64,000 nucleotides of DNA from Opitutia bacterium (GCA_016190985.1 JACPPI010000018.1:1-64000); one strand, 5' to 3'; shown: positions 35,460-43,490, counted from the first letter of the stretch. The notes: generated by a model not told the origin, from the sequence alone. Program-made: numbers and translations.

Positions 35460-35480
35460 ACGCAGGCACGCCTCTCTCTC

Positions 35481-38060
35481 TCACGTGTGGCGGCCAAGCC
35501 AATTGTGCAGGTCGTTCTCCGTGTCAATCTCGGAGAACATCTGATAATCCGCCGCGAGCAACGCGGCGTAGGTGGGCTCGGCGAAGCGGCGGCAATGGAG
35601 CAGCACCTTGGCTTTCTGCCCGGGCGCGCGCACCAGCCGGCCGAGCGCCTGGTTGACCTTTTGCAGGCCGGGGATCTGGTAGACGCGCCGGAACGACGCC
35701 TCGCGACCGAGTCCGGCGAGGGCATTCATGCGCGCCTTCTGCACGGCATTGACCTCGGGCAGCGCGGGGCCGACGACCATCGCATGCGTCACGCGCCCGC
35801 CGAGCAGGTCGATCCCCTCGGCAAAGCTGCTGCCGAGCACGAGGAAGAGCGCGTCGCTCAGGGCCAGATTTTCCTCGATCCACGCGGTCTGCGCCGCGAG
35901 GTCGGGCAGCTTCGGCTGCAGCGCCACGCGGAGCACCGAGCCGCGATTCTCAAGGGCGCGGAGGATTGCTTCCGCATAGGCGTATGAGGGGAAAAAAACG
36001 GCGATTGCTGAAATGTCGCGAGCAAGCTCGCTCCCACAGGCGGCCCGGTGCAGCGCTTCAACAGTGGCGGCCGTCGTGCCGCAGTGGTTGGCGCGTTCGC
36101 GGAAGGTGGTGCTCACGCGCAAGTCCACCGCGACGTCGTAGGCGCCCGCCCGCCACGGCGTCGGGGCGTGGTGGGTGGAGTAACTCGTGGGAGCGAGCTT
36201 GCTCGCGACAATGGAGGAGTCGCGAGCGAGCTCGCTCCCACAGGATACCAAGCCACAGGAGTCCGCAAACTCCGCATAGGGCTGCAGCGTGGCGGACATC
36301 AGGATCGCGCCGCCAAATTGCTGGAGCGTCTCGCCGATGGCCGGCGCCGCGTCCACGCAGGTGAACTCCAGTTCGCCCTCGCGGGCCACCCACAGGAGCT
36401 TCGTGAGCTTGGCATCGTCGAGGAAATCCACGAGTTGTCCGAACGACCAGAGCGTCTCCGCGTGCTTCGGCCCGAGCGCGGCGTAGTCCAACGGCTGCGT
36501 GCTGACGAGGTTGGCGATCTTCGCAACGAGGTCGTGCACCTCGGCTTCAATCGGCGGGTCCAGCGAGTCGGCGGGTCGCAGCGAGGCCAGCAGGCGCGCC
36601 CATTCCTCTACGGCCAGCACCAGCGTGGCCGGGGCCCGCAGGTGGTCGAGCTCGGCGAGCAGCAGGCGGGCGTCGGTGTCGGTGGCGCGGTGCGAGTGGG
36701 CGCCGGCGACGCGCGAGGGCAGGTTGTGCGCCTCGTCGATGACGAGCAGCGTCTCCGCCGGGTCGAAGCCGGGCTGGTCGTAGAACAGCCCGCGGTTGTC
36801 GGGGGCGAACACGTAGTTGAAGTCGCCGATCCACACGTCGTTGAAGGCCAGCGAGGCGCGGGTGATCTCGTAGGGGCAGATGCGGGCGTCGCGGCCGGCG
36901 GCGCGCAGGGTCTCGAGGTCGCGCGGCTGGGTGTCGTCGAGGTAGAACTTGGCCAGCCCGCTGCCCGGCCAGCGGTCGGCGCAGTCCTTCAGATAGTCGC
37001 AGCCGTCGCGCACGCAGTGGAAGGTGTGGTTGACGCAGTGCTCCGACTTGTTGCGCACCTGCCAGAAGGCAAGCGCTCCGGATAATTTGTAATCCATTAT
37101 ATTACAAATTTCCGGAGACGTCAGCTGAGAGAGCGTGGAGACCACGTGCAGCTGGCCGGTGGACTTGCCGGTCAGCCAGATAAGCCGGGCGAAGCGGCCG
37201 GCGCGCATCTGCCCGAGGGCGAACTCCAGCACGCAGCCGGTCTTGCCGTAGCCGGTGGGGGCTTCGAAGAGGAGAACAGAGGACAGAGAACGCACCGTTG
37301 CCGACTGCTGTCGGCCCGATGTTTGTCCTCGGTTCTCGCTGGGCGAAACCGAGGCAAAGAGGACAGAGGACAGGTCGGTCTGGATTGTCTCCTGTCCCGC
37401 ACGCAGGCTTTGAAAAGCGGGGCGGAACTGCAGCGAGCGGCGGCGCTCGGTGGCGCGGAGCCGGAGGTTGAGGAACTCGACGAGCGCGTCGAGCTGGTGG
37501 TGGACGAGCGCCTCGTCGAATGGCGTGAGGGCGATCGCCTGCGCGAGCCCGGAGCCGGCCTCAACGAAGACAAGCTCCGCGCGGAGGGCGGAGCGGTTGA
37601 GAGCTGCGCCGTTGCTGGCTGCTGCCAGCCCGGTGTCCGTCCCGGCCGTCGCCGGGCGGAAGAGCTGAGAGTTGATGGACGAAGCCCGGACCAGAACGAG
37701 GTAGGCGGCGAGTTGCAGGAAGTAGGGCGGGTAGTCGGCGCGTAGCGCGGGCTCGTCGGCGGGGAGCGGGCGCATGACGCTTTTGATCTCGCGCAGGGTG
37801 TCGCCGACGAGCTGGTCGATGCGGCCGTTGAGCGCGAAGGTCCAGCCGCGGTGCGTGAGCCGGCCGTCGATGACGACCTCGAACTGCGCGCCGGGCGCCT
37901 CGGCGAGCGTGCGCTTCTGCAGCTCGTTGTGCCAATGCTGGCCGAGCTGGGCGCGCCAAAGCCCCTGCGGTCCGCCGCCGGCGTCGTGCGGTCCGAGCGC
38001 GAAGCCCGCGAACTCGCCCACACTCAGGCTGACGGTGCGTGTTTCGAGGGAGAAATGCAT
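35481..38060 (-). CDS. XPD/DinG-type Fe-S helicase with N-terminal PD-(D/E)XK-like domain
   Basis: The 859-residue protein begins with a RecB-type nuclease-like region: HRGWTFALNGRIDQLV, TLREIKSVMRPLP, then YFLQLAAYLVL. A superfamily 2 helicase follows: LRAGQ, Walker A EAPTGYGKTGCVLEFA, four clustered Cys for a 4Fe-4S cluster (SEHCVNHTFHCVRDGCDYLKDC region), DEAH as LLVIDEAHNLPSR, MSATLQPY, GSSFAEGIDLLGG and QALGRLVR. Three stretches look inserted in frame and come from palindromic repeats: near 37270-37385 before Walker A, 36187-36242 after the SAT motif (coding CGSELARDSS), and 36015-36038 (ACGSELARDIS). Its start is one base after the RecO-like gene stop. Likely DNA repair; whether it still works with the inserts is unknown. 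Confidence 0.85.
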   Translation of the reverse strand: MHFSLETRTVSLSVGEFAGFALGPHDAGGGPQGLWRAQLGQHWHNELQKRTLAEAPGAQFEVVIDGRLTHRGWTFALNGRIDQLVGDTLREIKSVMRPLPADEPALRADYPPYFLQLAAYLVLVRASSINSQLFRPATAGTDTGLAAASNGAALNRSALRAELVFVEAGSGLAQAIALTPFDEALVHHQLDALVEFLNLRLRATERRRSLQFRPAFQSLRAGQETIQTDLSSVLFASVSPSENRGQTSGRQQSATVRSLSSVLLFEAPTGYGKTGCVLEFALGQMRAGRFARLIWLTGKSTGQLHVVSTLSQLTSPEICNIMDYKLSGALAFWQVRNKSEHCVNHTFHCVRDGCDYLKDCADRWPGSGLAKFYLDDTQPRDLETLRAAGRDARICPYEITRASLAFNDVWIGDFNYVFAPDNRGLFYDQPGFDPAETLLVIDEAHNLPSRVAGAHSHRATDTDARLLLAELDHLRAPATLVLAVEEWARLLASLRPADSLDPPIEAEVHDLVAKIANLVSTQPLDYAALGPKHAETLWSFGQLVDFLDDAKLTKLLWVAREGELEFTCVDAAPAIGETLQQFGGAILMSATLQPYAEFADSCGLVSCGSELARDSSIVASKLAPTSYSTHHAPTPWRAGAYDVAVDLRVSTTFRERANHCGTTAATVEALHRAACGSELARDISAIAVFFPSYAYAEAILRALENRGSVLRVALQPKLPDLAAQTAWIEENLALSDALFLVLGSSFAEGIDLLGGRVTHAMVVGPALPEVNAVQKARMNALAGLGREASFRRVYQIPGLQKVNQALGRLVRAPGQKAKVLLHCRRFAEPTYAALLAADYQMFSEIDTENDLHNWLGRHT
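36015..36038 (-). repeat. family C REP half-site inside the helicase gene
   Basis: TCGCGAGCAAGCTCGCTCCCAC is a single half of the GTGGGAGCGAGCTTGCTCGCGA repeat, in the coding frame of the helicase gene. Confidence 0.75.
36187..36242 (+). repeat. family C REP palindrome inside the helicase gene
   Basis: GTGGGAGCGAGCTTGCTCGC faces TCGCGAGCGAGCTCGCTCCCAC around ACAATGGAGGAG. It resembles the REP sequences well known in Pseudomonas. It adds about 20 codons without breaking the helicase frame. An intergenic copy is at 41670-41727. Confidence 0.85.
37270..37385 (-). repeat. GAGGACAGAG-type repeat inside the helicase gene
   Basis: Copies of GAGAACAGAGGACAGAGAAC and AGAGGACAGAGGACAGG bracket about 80 bases just before the Walker A motif. 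Related AGAACAGAG or GGAGGACAGG stretches lie at 38714-38735 and 41083-41106. The protein segment is extra relative to related helicases by my reading. Confidence 0.55.
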
Positions 38061-38061
38061 G

Positions 38062-38712
38062 TTAGCCCAGCCGGACCTCGGTCTCGGCATGCACCCAGTC
38101 CTCGAGGCGGCGCGTTATCCTGGCAACCGTGGCAGTGTCGGCGGTCTGGGCGGCGAGCGGCTGGTTGAGGAGGTGGGCGGCGGTGTCGCGGTCGGCGGGG
38201 CTGAACTGCGGCCACCATTGCTGTTTCACGGGGTAACCCTCGTCGCGGAGCAGGGAGTAGAGGGCCTTGAGCCAGACGATGTCGGGCCGGCCGCCGCCGG
38301 CGAGGGCGGCAAACGTGGTGCGCAGCAGGCCGGCGACGGCCTTGCGGGACTCGTCGGGCACGGGATTGCGGCTGAGGAGCGAGCCGAGCGCGGCGGCGGC
38401 GCGGAGGGCGTCGTAGGAGCGGCCGATGCCGTCGTGGCGTTGGATGAGGCGGTGTTCCTTGATGAACCAGGTGCGGCCCTGATTGGAGGATTCGAGCCAG
38501 AGTTCGGTCTCATCGAACAGATCCAGCCAGCCTTCGCTCCGCAGGGCGGAGCTGCGGCGCGCCGGGGCGGGTGGGGTGGCCTTGGCTTTTCTCATGAGAC
38601 AAAGCAGCACGCCCTGCTCGGCGGAAAAGGCGGTCAGCTGCTCGAAGGAGTCGGAGCCCGACGGCTGCCTGGCGAGGACGAACGCCGTGGTCTGGAGCTG
38701 CGGGCCGGGCAT
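38062..38712 (-). CDS. recO: RecO-like DNA repair protein
   Basis: Probable recombination mediator loading RecA. The 216-residue protein shows a RecO-type start (TTAFVLARQPSGSDSFEQLTAFSAEQGVLLCLMR), FDETELWLES and IKEHRLIQRHDGIGRSYDALRAA, which fit the OB-fold and following helices. It is shorter than typical RecO and I see no zinc-binding cysteines. It is one base from the helicase gene, which supports a shared repair role. Confidence 0.7.
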   Translation of the reverse strand: MPGPQLQTTAFVLARQPSGSDSFEQLTAFSAEQGVLLCLMRKAKATPPAPARRSSALRSEGWLDLFDETELWLESSNQGRTWFIKEHRLIQRHDGIGRSYDALRAAAALGSLLSRNPVPDESRKAVAGLLRTTFAALAGGGRPDIVWLKALYSLLRDEGYPVKQQWWPQFSPADRDTAAHLLNQPLAAQTADTATVARITRRLEDWVHAETEVRLG

Positions 38713-38764
38713 TTCTGAGAACAGAGATCAGGGGACAGAATACTCCGCCGGGCTGAGCGGCTGA

Positions 38765-39442
38765 TCAGCTGCTCCGGAAGCCGGAACTCTTCAAGGCCGC
38801 TTTCGCGGCGGCGGGATCGGACCAGGCCGGCAGCACGGCGCCGCAGGAGATGACGGTCTTCATGCCTTCGCCGACCGACATCTCGAGTTCGACGATCTCG
38901 GAGGCGGGCAGATACATGAAGAAGCCGTTGACCGGGCTGGGGCAGGTGGGGACGAAGACGGCCCAGTGGCCGGCCTGCAGGTGCGCATGCGGCTCGCCCT
39001 GGCCGGTGTTGGTGACGAAGCCGATGGTCCACGCGCCGGGGCGGGGGAACTGCACAAGCACGACCTTGCTGAACTGCGTGCGGTCCTTCGCGCCGAAGGT
39101 CTCGATGAACTGCTTCACGCTGTTGTAGAAACCGCCGATGCCGGGAATGGTCTGGATGAAACGCTCGGCCATCGCGCCGACGAACTGGCCGAGGAAGAGC
39201 CGGGACAGGTAGCCGAGCAGCGTGACGAGGCACAGCGCGATGAACGTGGTCAGCACGTCCCACACGAGGGCCGGCAACTGGCTGAGCGCCGCCGGCAGAT
39301 AGGGCGCGAACAGCGGCGTGATCGAACCGCCCACGAAGCCGATGATCAGGCGCAGGGCCCAGACGGTCACCACGAGCGGGGCGACGAGCAGCAGACCGGT
39401 GAGGAAGGCGTTGCGCAGGGAGGCGATGCGGGAAGTCGGCAT
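38765..39442 (-). CDS. DUF502 membrane protein
   Basis: A 225-residue protein with two N-terminal membrane segments (AFLTGLLLVAPLVVTVWALRLIIGF and LVWDVLTTFIALCLVTLLGYLS) and the DUF502 signature IPGIGGFYNSVKQFIETF, VLVQFPRPGAWTIGFVTN, HWAVFVPTCPSPVNGFFMYLP. No function is established for the family. The start chosen is MPTSRIASLRNAF; an upstream ATG would add six unlikely residues. Confidence 0.88.
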   Translation of the reverse strand: MPTSRIASLRNAFLTGLLLVAPLVVTVWALRLIIGFVGGSITPLFAPYLPAALSQLPALVWDVLTTFIALCLVTLLGYLSRLFLGQFVGAMAERFIQTIPGIGGFYNSVKQFIETFGAKDRTQFSKVVLVQFPRPGAWTIGFVTNTGQGEPHAHLQAGHWAVFVPTCPSPVNGFFMYLPASEIVELEMSVGEGMKTVISCGAVLPAWSDPAAAKAALKSSGFRSS

Positions 39443-39503
39443 GAGTGAACAGTGAACCACACCTGAACGCCGACGCCACTGATTTTTTTGCGGGCGGGGA
39501 TGG

Positions 39504-39555
39504 CTGTAGCGGCGGTCTGTGACCGCCGTCCGGCGCTCCTAGAGCGCCGCTACAG
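39504..39555 (+). repeat. family D double-hairpin repeat
   Basis: CTGTAGCGGCGGTCTGTGACCG pairs internally and overall with the opposite end GGCGCTCCTAGAGCGCCGCTACAG. A partial copy (GGCGGTCACAGACCGCCG) is at 58508-58531. Its right end contains the TAG stop of ybeY on the minus strand. Confidence 0.8.
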
Positions 39556-40026
39556 AAGACTAAACACCGGCACGGCCCTTGCCGCCCGCAGCAGTTTCAT
39601 CGCCCGGGCCTCGGCGGCGCGCATGCGCCGCTTTTTGGCGGGCGGGAGATCGTCGTGGCCGGCCAGGTGCAGCCAGCCGTGGACGAGGTAGAGGGTGAGT
39701 TCCGCGGAGAAATCGCGGCGGTGGGCCCGGGCGTAGGCGCGGGCCGTGTCGGCCGACACGCAGATTTCCCCGGCGAGCCCGGCCGCCGCGTCGCCCGCGA
39801 AGGTGATGACGTCCGTTGCGGTCGGGTCGGCCATGAAGTCGCCGTGGATCTTGGCCAACGCCGGATCGGTGAGGAAGACCAGCGAGAGTTCGCCCCCGGG
39901 AATTGCGGATGGCGGAATGCGGAGTGCGGAAAGATTGGCCTCGAGCGTGGTGATCACGCGCGCAACTTGCGCGCGCTGGAAGCGCAGGCGGGGGTGGCGG
40001 TTGGTGATGGCGACGGTGCGGGTCAT
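39550..40026 (-). CDS. ybeY: rRNA maturation endoribonuclease YbeY, variant metal site
   Basis: Metal-dependent endoribonuclease in 16S rRNA 3' processing and ribosome quality control. In the 158 residues I see LSLVFLTDPALAKIHGDFM, DPTATDVITFAGD, GEICVSADTA and the metal motif LVHGWLHLAGHDDLPP. The family consensus is HxxxHxxxxxH; here the third His is Asp, with an extra His two residues before. The ATG lies inside the arm of a family B repeat and the stop lies in a family D repeat. It is followed upstream by phoH, its usual neighbour. Confidence 0.92.
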   Translation of the reverse strand: MTRTVAITNRHPRLRFQRAQVARVITTLEANLSALRIPPSAIPGGELSLVFLTDPALAKIHGDFMADPTATDVITFAGDAAAGLAGEICVSADTARAYARAHRRDFSAELTLYLVHGWLHLAGHDDLPPAKKRRMRAAEARAMKLLRAARAVPVFSLL

Positions 40027-40088
40027 GCTGCGCGGAGCGAAGCATCCGGAGGAATCTGACTGGATTCTGCGTTTCACTCAGAATGACA
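40022..40088 (+). repeat. family B palindromic repeat (TCAGAATGACA type)
   Basis: Left arm GTCATGCTGCGCGGAGCGAAGC, right arm TGGATTCTGCGTTTCACTCAG and AATGACA. Other copies are at 50038, 58365 and 63411. The left arm carries the ybeY start codon on the minus strand. Confidence 0.8.
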
Positions 40089-40102
40089 GATTGCCGGAGT
40101 TA

Positions 40103-41077
40103 TCAACCCGGCCCGATGGGCTCGGCCGACCGGGCCTGCTCGTAGGCGTCGATGATCTTCTGGACGAGCGGGTGGCGCACGACGTCGGAGGCGGTGAAGT
40201 GGTGGAACTCGATGCCGGGGATGTTGCGGAGAATGCGCGGGGCCTGCACGAGGCCGGAGACCTTGTGGCGCGGCAGGTCGATCTGGGTGATGTCGCCGGT
40301 GACGATCATGCGCGAGTCGTCGCCGAGGCGGGTGAGGAACATCATCATCTGCTCGTGCGAGGTGTTCTGCGCCTCGTCGAGGATGATGTAGGCGTTGGCC
40401 AGGGTGCGGCCGCGCATGTAGGCGAGCGGGGCGATCTCGATGACGCCCTTCTCGGACAGCGTGGCGACATCCTGCGGGTCGAGCATGTCGTGGAGGGCGT
40501 CGTAGAGCGGGCGGAGGTAGGGGAGGATTTTCTCGCGCAGGTCGCCCGGCAGGAAGCCGAGCGCCTCGCCGGCCTCGACCGCAGGGCGGGTGAGCACGAT
40601 GCGCTGCACCTGGTTCTTCAAGAGCGCGGAGATGGCGGCGGCCATGGCGAGGTAGGTCTTGCCCGTGCCGGCGGGGCCGATGCCGAAGACGATCGGGTTC
40701 TTCTGGATGGCCTGGAGGTAGAGTTTCTGGCCGAGGGTTTTCGGGACGATGCTCTTGCGCTGGGTGGCGATGACGACCGGCTCGTTGACCAGCGTGCGCA
40801 GGCTGGCGCCGTTGTCCTGCACGTAGAGTTCGAGCAGGCGGATGAAGTCGGGCGTGCGCACGGCGAGGCCCTGGGTCTTGCCGGCGTTGAGCAGGGTGAA
40901 GAACTCCTCGGCGCGGGCGATGGCCTCGGCGGGGCCCTCGAGCTTCAGCCAGTCGTCGCGGGTGGCGAGGCGGACGCCGAGCGCCGACTCGGCGCGGGTG
41001 AGGTTGGCTTCGCTGCCGCCGTATAGCTGGTGCAGGTGGCGGGCGTTGGGGTAGCGGAGCGTCTTGGAGTCGGGCAC
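40103..41077 (-). CDS. phoH: PhoH-like ATPase
   Basis: Cytosolic P-loop ATPase usually linked with YbeY and RNA metabolism. The 324 residues show the KH-like N-terminus (LHQLYGGSEANLTRAESALGV), TLGQKLYLQAIQKNPIVFG, Walker A IGPAGTGKTYLAMA, LTRPAVEAGEALGFLPGDL, Walker B YIILDEAQNTSHEQMMMFLTR and MIVTGDITQIDLP. I use GTG 41077 because the longer frame would overlap the HIT gene. Operon order HIT-phoH-ybeY. Confidence 0.94.
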   Translation of the reverse strand: MPDSKTLRYPNARHLHQLYGGSEANLTRAESALGVRLATRDDWLKLEGPAEAIARAEEFFTLLNAGKTQGLAVRTPDFIRLLELYVQDNGASLRTLVNEPVVIATQRKSIVPKTLGQKLYLQAIQKNPIVFGIGPAGTGKTYLAMAAAISALLKNQVQRIVLTRPAVEAGEALGFLPGDLREKILPYLRPLYDALHDMLDPQDVATLSEKGVIEIAPLAYMRGRTLANAYIILDEAQNTSHEQMMMFLTRLGDDSRMIVTGDITQIDLPRHKVSGLVQAPRILRNIPGIEFHHFTASDVVRHPLVQKIIDAYEQARSAEPIGPG

Positions 41078-41102
41078 GTTGTCAGAGGATGGAGGACAGG
41101 AG

Positions 41103-41600
41103 TCAGATTTTCGCGGAGAGCTTGTCGGCGACTTCCTTGAGCCGTGCATACATGGCGGCGAGGGACTGGGGCAGCACGCGGGTCTGGCCGATGACGGGCA
41201 TGAAGTTGGTGTCGCCTGTCCAGCGCGGGACGATGTGGGCGTGCAGGTGCGGGATGCTGCCGCCGGCGGCGGCGCCGAAGTTGAAGCCGACGTTGAAGGC
41301 GTTGGGGCTGACGGCGGCGGTAAGCACCTGTTTGCCGAGGATGATCTCGTCCATCAAGTCGGCGCGCTCGGCGGCGGTGAGTTCCACGAGATCGGTGGCG
41401 GCGCGGAAGGGCACGGCGAGGAGGTGGCCCGGGTTGTAGGGAAAGCGGTTGAGGATGAGGTAGGACAACTGGCTGCGGTGGATGATGAGCGCCTCGGCGT
41501 CGTTGCCGAGCTTGGGCAGGTCCGCGAAGATGTTGCCGCCCTCGGGCAGGCGCGGCGTTTCGATGTATTCCATCCGCCAATAGGCGTGCAGGTGGTCCAT
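41103..41600 (-). CDS. HIT family hydrolase
   Basis: Histidine-triad nucleotide hydrolase/transferase, 165 residues. The triad is IPHLHAHIVPRW, with NRFPYNPGHLLAVPFR and FNVGFNFGAAAGGS before it, the pattern of AP4A-phosphorylase-like bacterial HIT proteins. It is upstream of phoH and ybeY on the same strand. The divergent promoter region toward 41781 holds a REP palindrome. Confidence 0.92.
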   Translation of the reverse strand: MDHLHAYWRMEYIETPRLPEGGNIFADLPKLGNDAEALIIHRSQLSYLILNRFPYNPGHLLAVPFRAATDLVELTAAERADLMDEIILGKQVLTAAVSPNAFNVGFNFGAAAGGSIPHLHAHIVPRWTGDTNFMPVIGQTRVLPQSLAAMYARLKEVADKLSAKI

Positions 41601-41669
41601 GTTGCGCGGGCAGGCTTGGGCGGCGGGGCGGGGAAGTCAAAACCGGGATTGGGCACGGTGGAATTGAAC

Positions 41670-41727
41670 TGTGGGAGCGAGCTTGCTCGCGACAATGGGG
41701 GAGTCGCGAGCCAGCTCGCTCCCACAA
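41670..41727 (+). repeat. family C REP palindrome between divergent genes
   Basis: GTGGGAGCGAGCTTGCTCGC and TCGCGAGCCAGCTCGCTCCCAC surround GACAATGGGGGAG. Nearly identical to the copy inside the helicase gene at 36187-36242. Confidence 0.85.
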
Positions 41728-41780
41728 GTGTTCCCTGCCTCCACCCTTGCCCTGAACGGATCGGCTGGCAGACTGCGGCC

Positions 41781-42413
41781 ATGGATCGCCGTCTCCTCTG
41801 GTTCTGCGCCCTGCTGGCCCCGGTGCTGGGCTGGTCGGCCGTCGCGCCGCATGATTACTTCACCTGGTTCCTCGAGGTGCTGCCCATCTTCATCGGCCTG
41901 CCCGTCGCCCTGGCGGTGCAGCGCCGCTTCCCGCTGTCCTCGCTGCTGTTGGTGCTGCTCTGGCTGCACAGCGTCATCCTGATTGTCGGCGGACACTACA
42001 CCTACGCCCGCGTGCCGCTGGGGGACTGGGCGATGCATTGGTTCGGCGGGACGCGCAACAATTACGACAAGCTCGGGCATTTCGCGCAGGGTTTTGTCCC
42101 GGCGATCCTGACGCGCGAGGTGTTGTTGCGGACCTCACCGCTCAAGGGCAGCAAGTGGCTGCCGGTCCTCGTCGTGAGCGTGTGCCTGGCCTTCAGCGCG
42201 CTCTACGAGCTGCTGGAGTGGGCGGTGGCGGTCTGGAGCGGATCGGCGGCAGATGATTTTCTTGGCACGCAGGGTTACGCCTGGGACACGCAGACCGACA
42301 TGGCGCTGGCGCTCGTCGGGGCGATTGCGGCGATGCTGTTGTTGCCCCGCTGGCACGACCGGTCGCTGGCGAAGGTGATTGGCAAACCGCTAATCTCCGC
42401 TAATCAGCGCTAA
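41781..42413 (+). CDS. DUF2238 (YjdF-type) membrane protein
   Basis: A 210-residue polytopic membrane protein with about five helices. Family landmarks are VLLWLHSVILIVGGHYTYARVPLG, NNYDKLGHFAQGFVPAILTREVLLR, ALYELLEWAVAV and ADDFLGTQGYAWDTQTDMALALVGA. Function is unknown. The last residues (KPLISANQR) and the stop codon are encoded by the start of a family E repeat. Confidence 0.88.
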   Translation: MDRRLLWFCALLAPVLGWSAVAPHDYFTWFLEVLPIFIGLPVALAVQRRFPLSSLLLVLLWLHSVILIVGGHYTYARVPLGDWAMHWFGGTRNNYDKLGHFAQGFVPAILTREVLLRTSPLKGSKWLPVLVVSVCLAFSALYELLEWAVAVWSGSAADDFLGTQGYAWDTQTDMALALVGAIAAMLLLPRWHDRSLAKVIGKPLISANQR

Positions 42414-42474
42414 TGATTCCGAACCGGGCGGGTCGCATCAGCGTCAATCAGCGAAAATTAGCGGATAAATGATT
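42388..42474 (+). repeat. family E palindromic repeat (CGCTAATCAGCG type)
   Basis: CCGCTAATCTCCGCTAATCAG in the left arm faces CAGCGTCAATCAGCG and AAAATTAGCGG in the right. AATGATTCCG occurs at both ends as a direct repeat. It spans the stop of the upstream gene and the ATG of the exosortase gene. Confidence 0.8.
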
Positions 42475-43467
42475 CCGGATAATAAATCTCTTAAACCGCC
42501 CGCGACCTTCACAGCGACGCTCGGCCTGGCGGCGGGCTTCATGGCGTTCGTGGCGTGGGACCAGTCGCACTGGTGGCGGGTGAAGGAGGATTACTCGTTC
42601 GGCTGGCTCGTGCCGCTGTTCACCGGCTATGTCGTTTATGACCGCTGGCCGCAGATCCTGGCGCGGCTGGGGGCGGCGGAGGCGGGGCCGGCAGGCGCGC
42701 CGTGGGTGCGGTGGACGCTGAACACGGCGGCGGCGCTCGGGCTGGTCTTCGGCGCGCTGTTCTTCCTGCTCGGGGCGTTCTACCGCGCCGGGGCGGGCAC
42801 TTCGCAGCCCGGCACCTTTGCGCTGACGCTCGGCATGGCGGCGATCGTGCTGCCGTTGATTTTTTTCAACGTGCCGGCCGTCGCCGAGCCTATGGCCGGC
42901 AAGCCCTCCACCCAATTCCGGTTCGCGGATCTCTGGGGCGACGGCCGGTTCCGGGTGGCGTCGCTGTTTATTTTCCCGGTGCTCGTGTGGTTGATCTCGG
43001 CGCCGCTGGTGTCGGCGGTCGAGTCGCAGATCAGTCTCTTCCTGCTGCGGAAGGTCGTGACGGTGGTGGCGTTCGCGTTCGACCTGCTGGGTTTCCCGCT
43101 GGAGCAGCAGGGCAACGTGCTGCTGCTGCCCAAGGGCCCGGTCGGCGTGGCCGACGCCTGCTCGGGCATCCGCTCGCTGACGGCCTGCCTGTTCGCCGGG
43201 TCGTTTCTCGGCGCGGTGTTTTTCGAGCAGACGTGGAAGAAGGTGACGCTCGTCGCCGCCTCGATGGTCTTTGCCTTCCTCATGAACCTCGCGCGCAGCC
43301 TGTTCCTGACCGGCTGGGCCTACGCCCGCGGGCCCGACGCCATCAGCGGCACGGTGCACGACGCGGCGGGCTACGCCGTGCTCGGCCTGACCTGCGTGGG
43401 GCTGCTGCTGCTCGTGCCCCTGCTCAACCTGAAGCTGGAAACGGCGGAGCGGACCCCGGCGGCCTGA
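42469..43467 (+). CDS. exosortase/archaeosortase family transpeptidase
   Basis: Integral membrane cysteine protease-like enzyme that processes C-terminal sorting signals (PEP-CTERM type). The 332 residues have about eight membrane helices and the active-site set: Cys in VADACSGIRSLTAC, Arg in LMNLARSLFLTGWA and His in ISGTVHDAAGYAVLG. The N-terminus DYSFGWLVPLFTGYVVYDRW is also typical. No EpsI partner or clear PEP-CTERM substrate is in the window. The ATG sits at the edge of a palindromic repeat. Confidence 0.93.
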   Translation: MIPDNKSLKPPATFTATLGLAAGFMAFVAWDQSHWWRVKEDYSFGWLVPLFTGYVVYDRWPQILARLGAAEAGPAGAPWVRWTLNTAAALGLVFGALFFLLGAFYRAGAGTSQPGTFALTLGMAAIVLPLIFFNVPAVAEPMAGKPSTQFRFADLWGDGRFRVASLFIFPVLVWLISAPLVSAVESQISLFLLRKVVTVVAFAFDLLGFPLEQQGNVLLLPKGPVGVADACSGIRSLTACLFAGSFLGAVFFEQTWKKVTLVAASMVFAFLMNLARSLFLTGWAYARGPDAISGTVHDAAGYAVLGLTCVGLLLLVPLLNLKLETAERTPAA

Positions 43468-43490
43468 ACCACGCGCGCCGCGGCGGGAGA

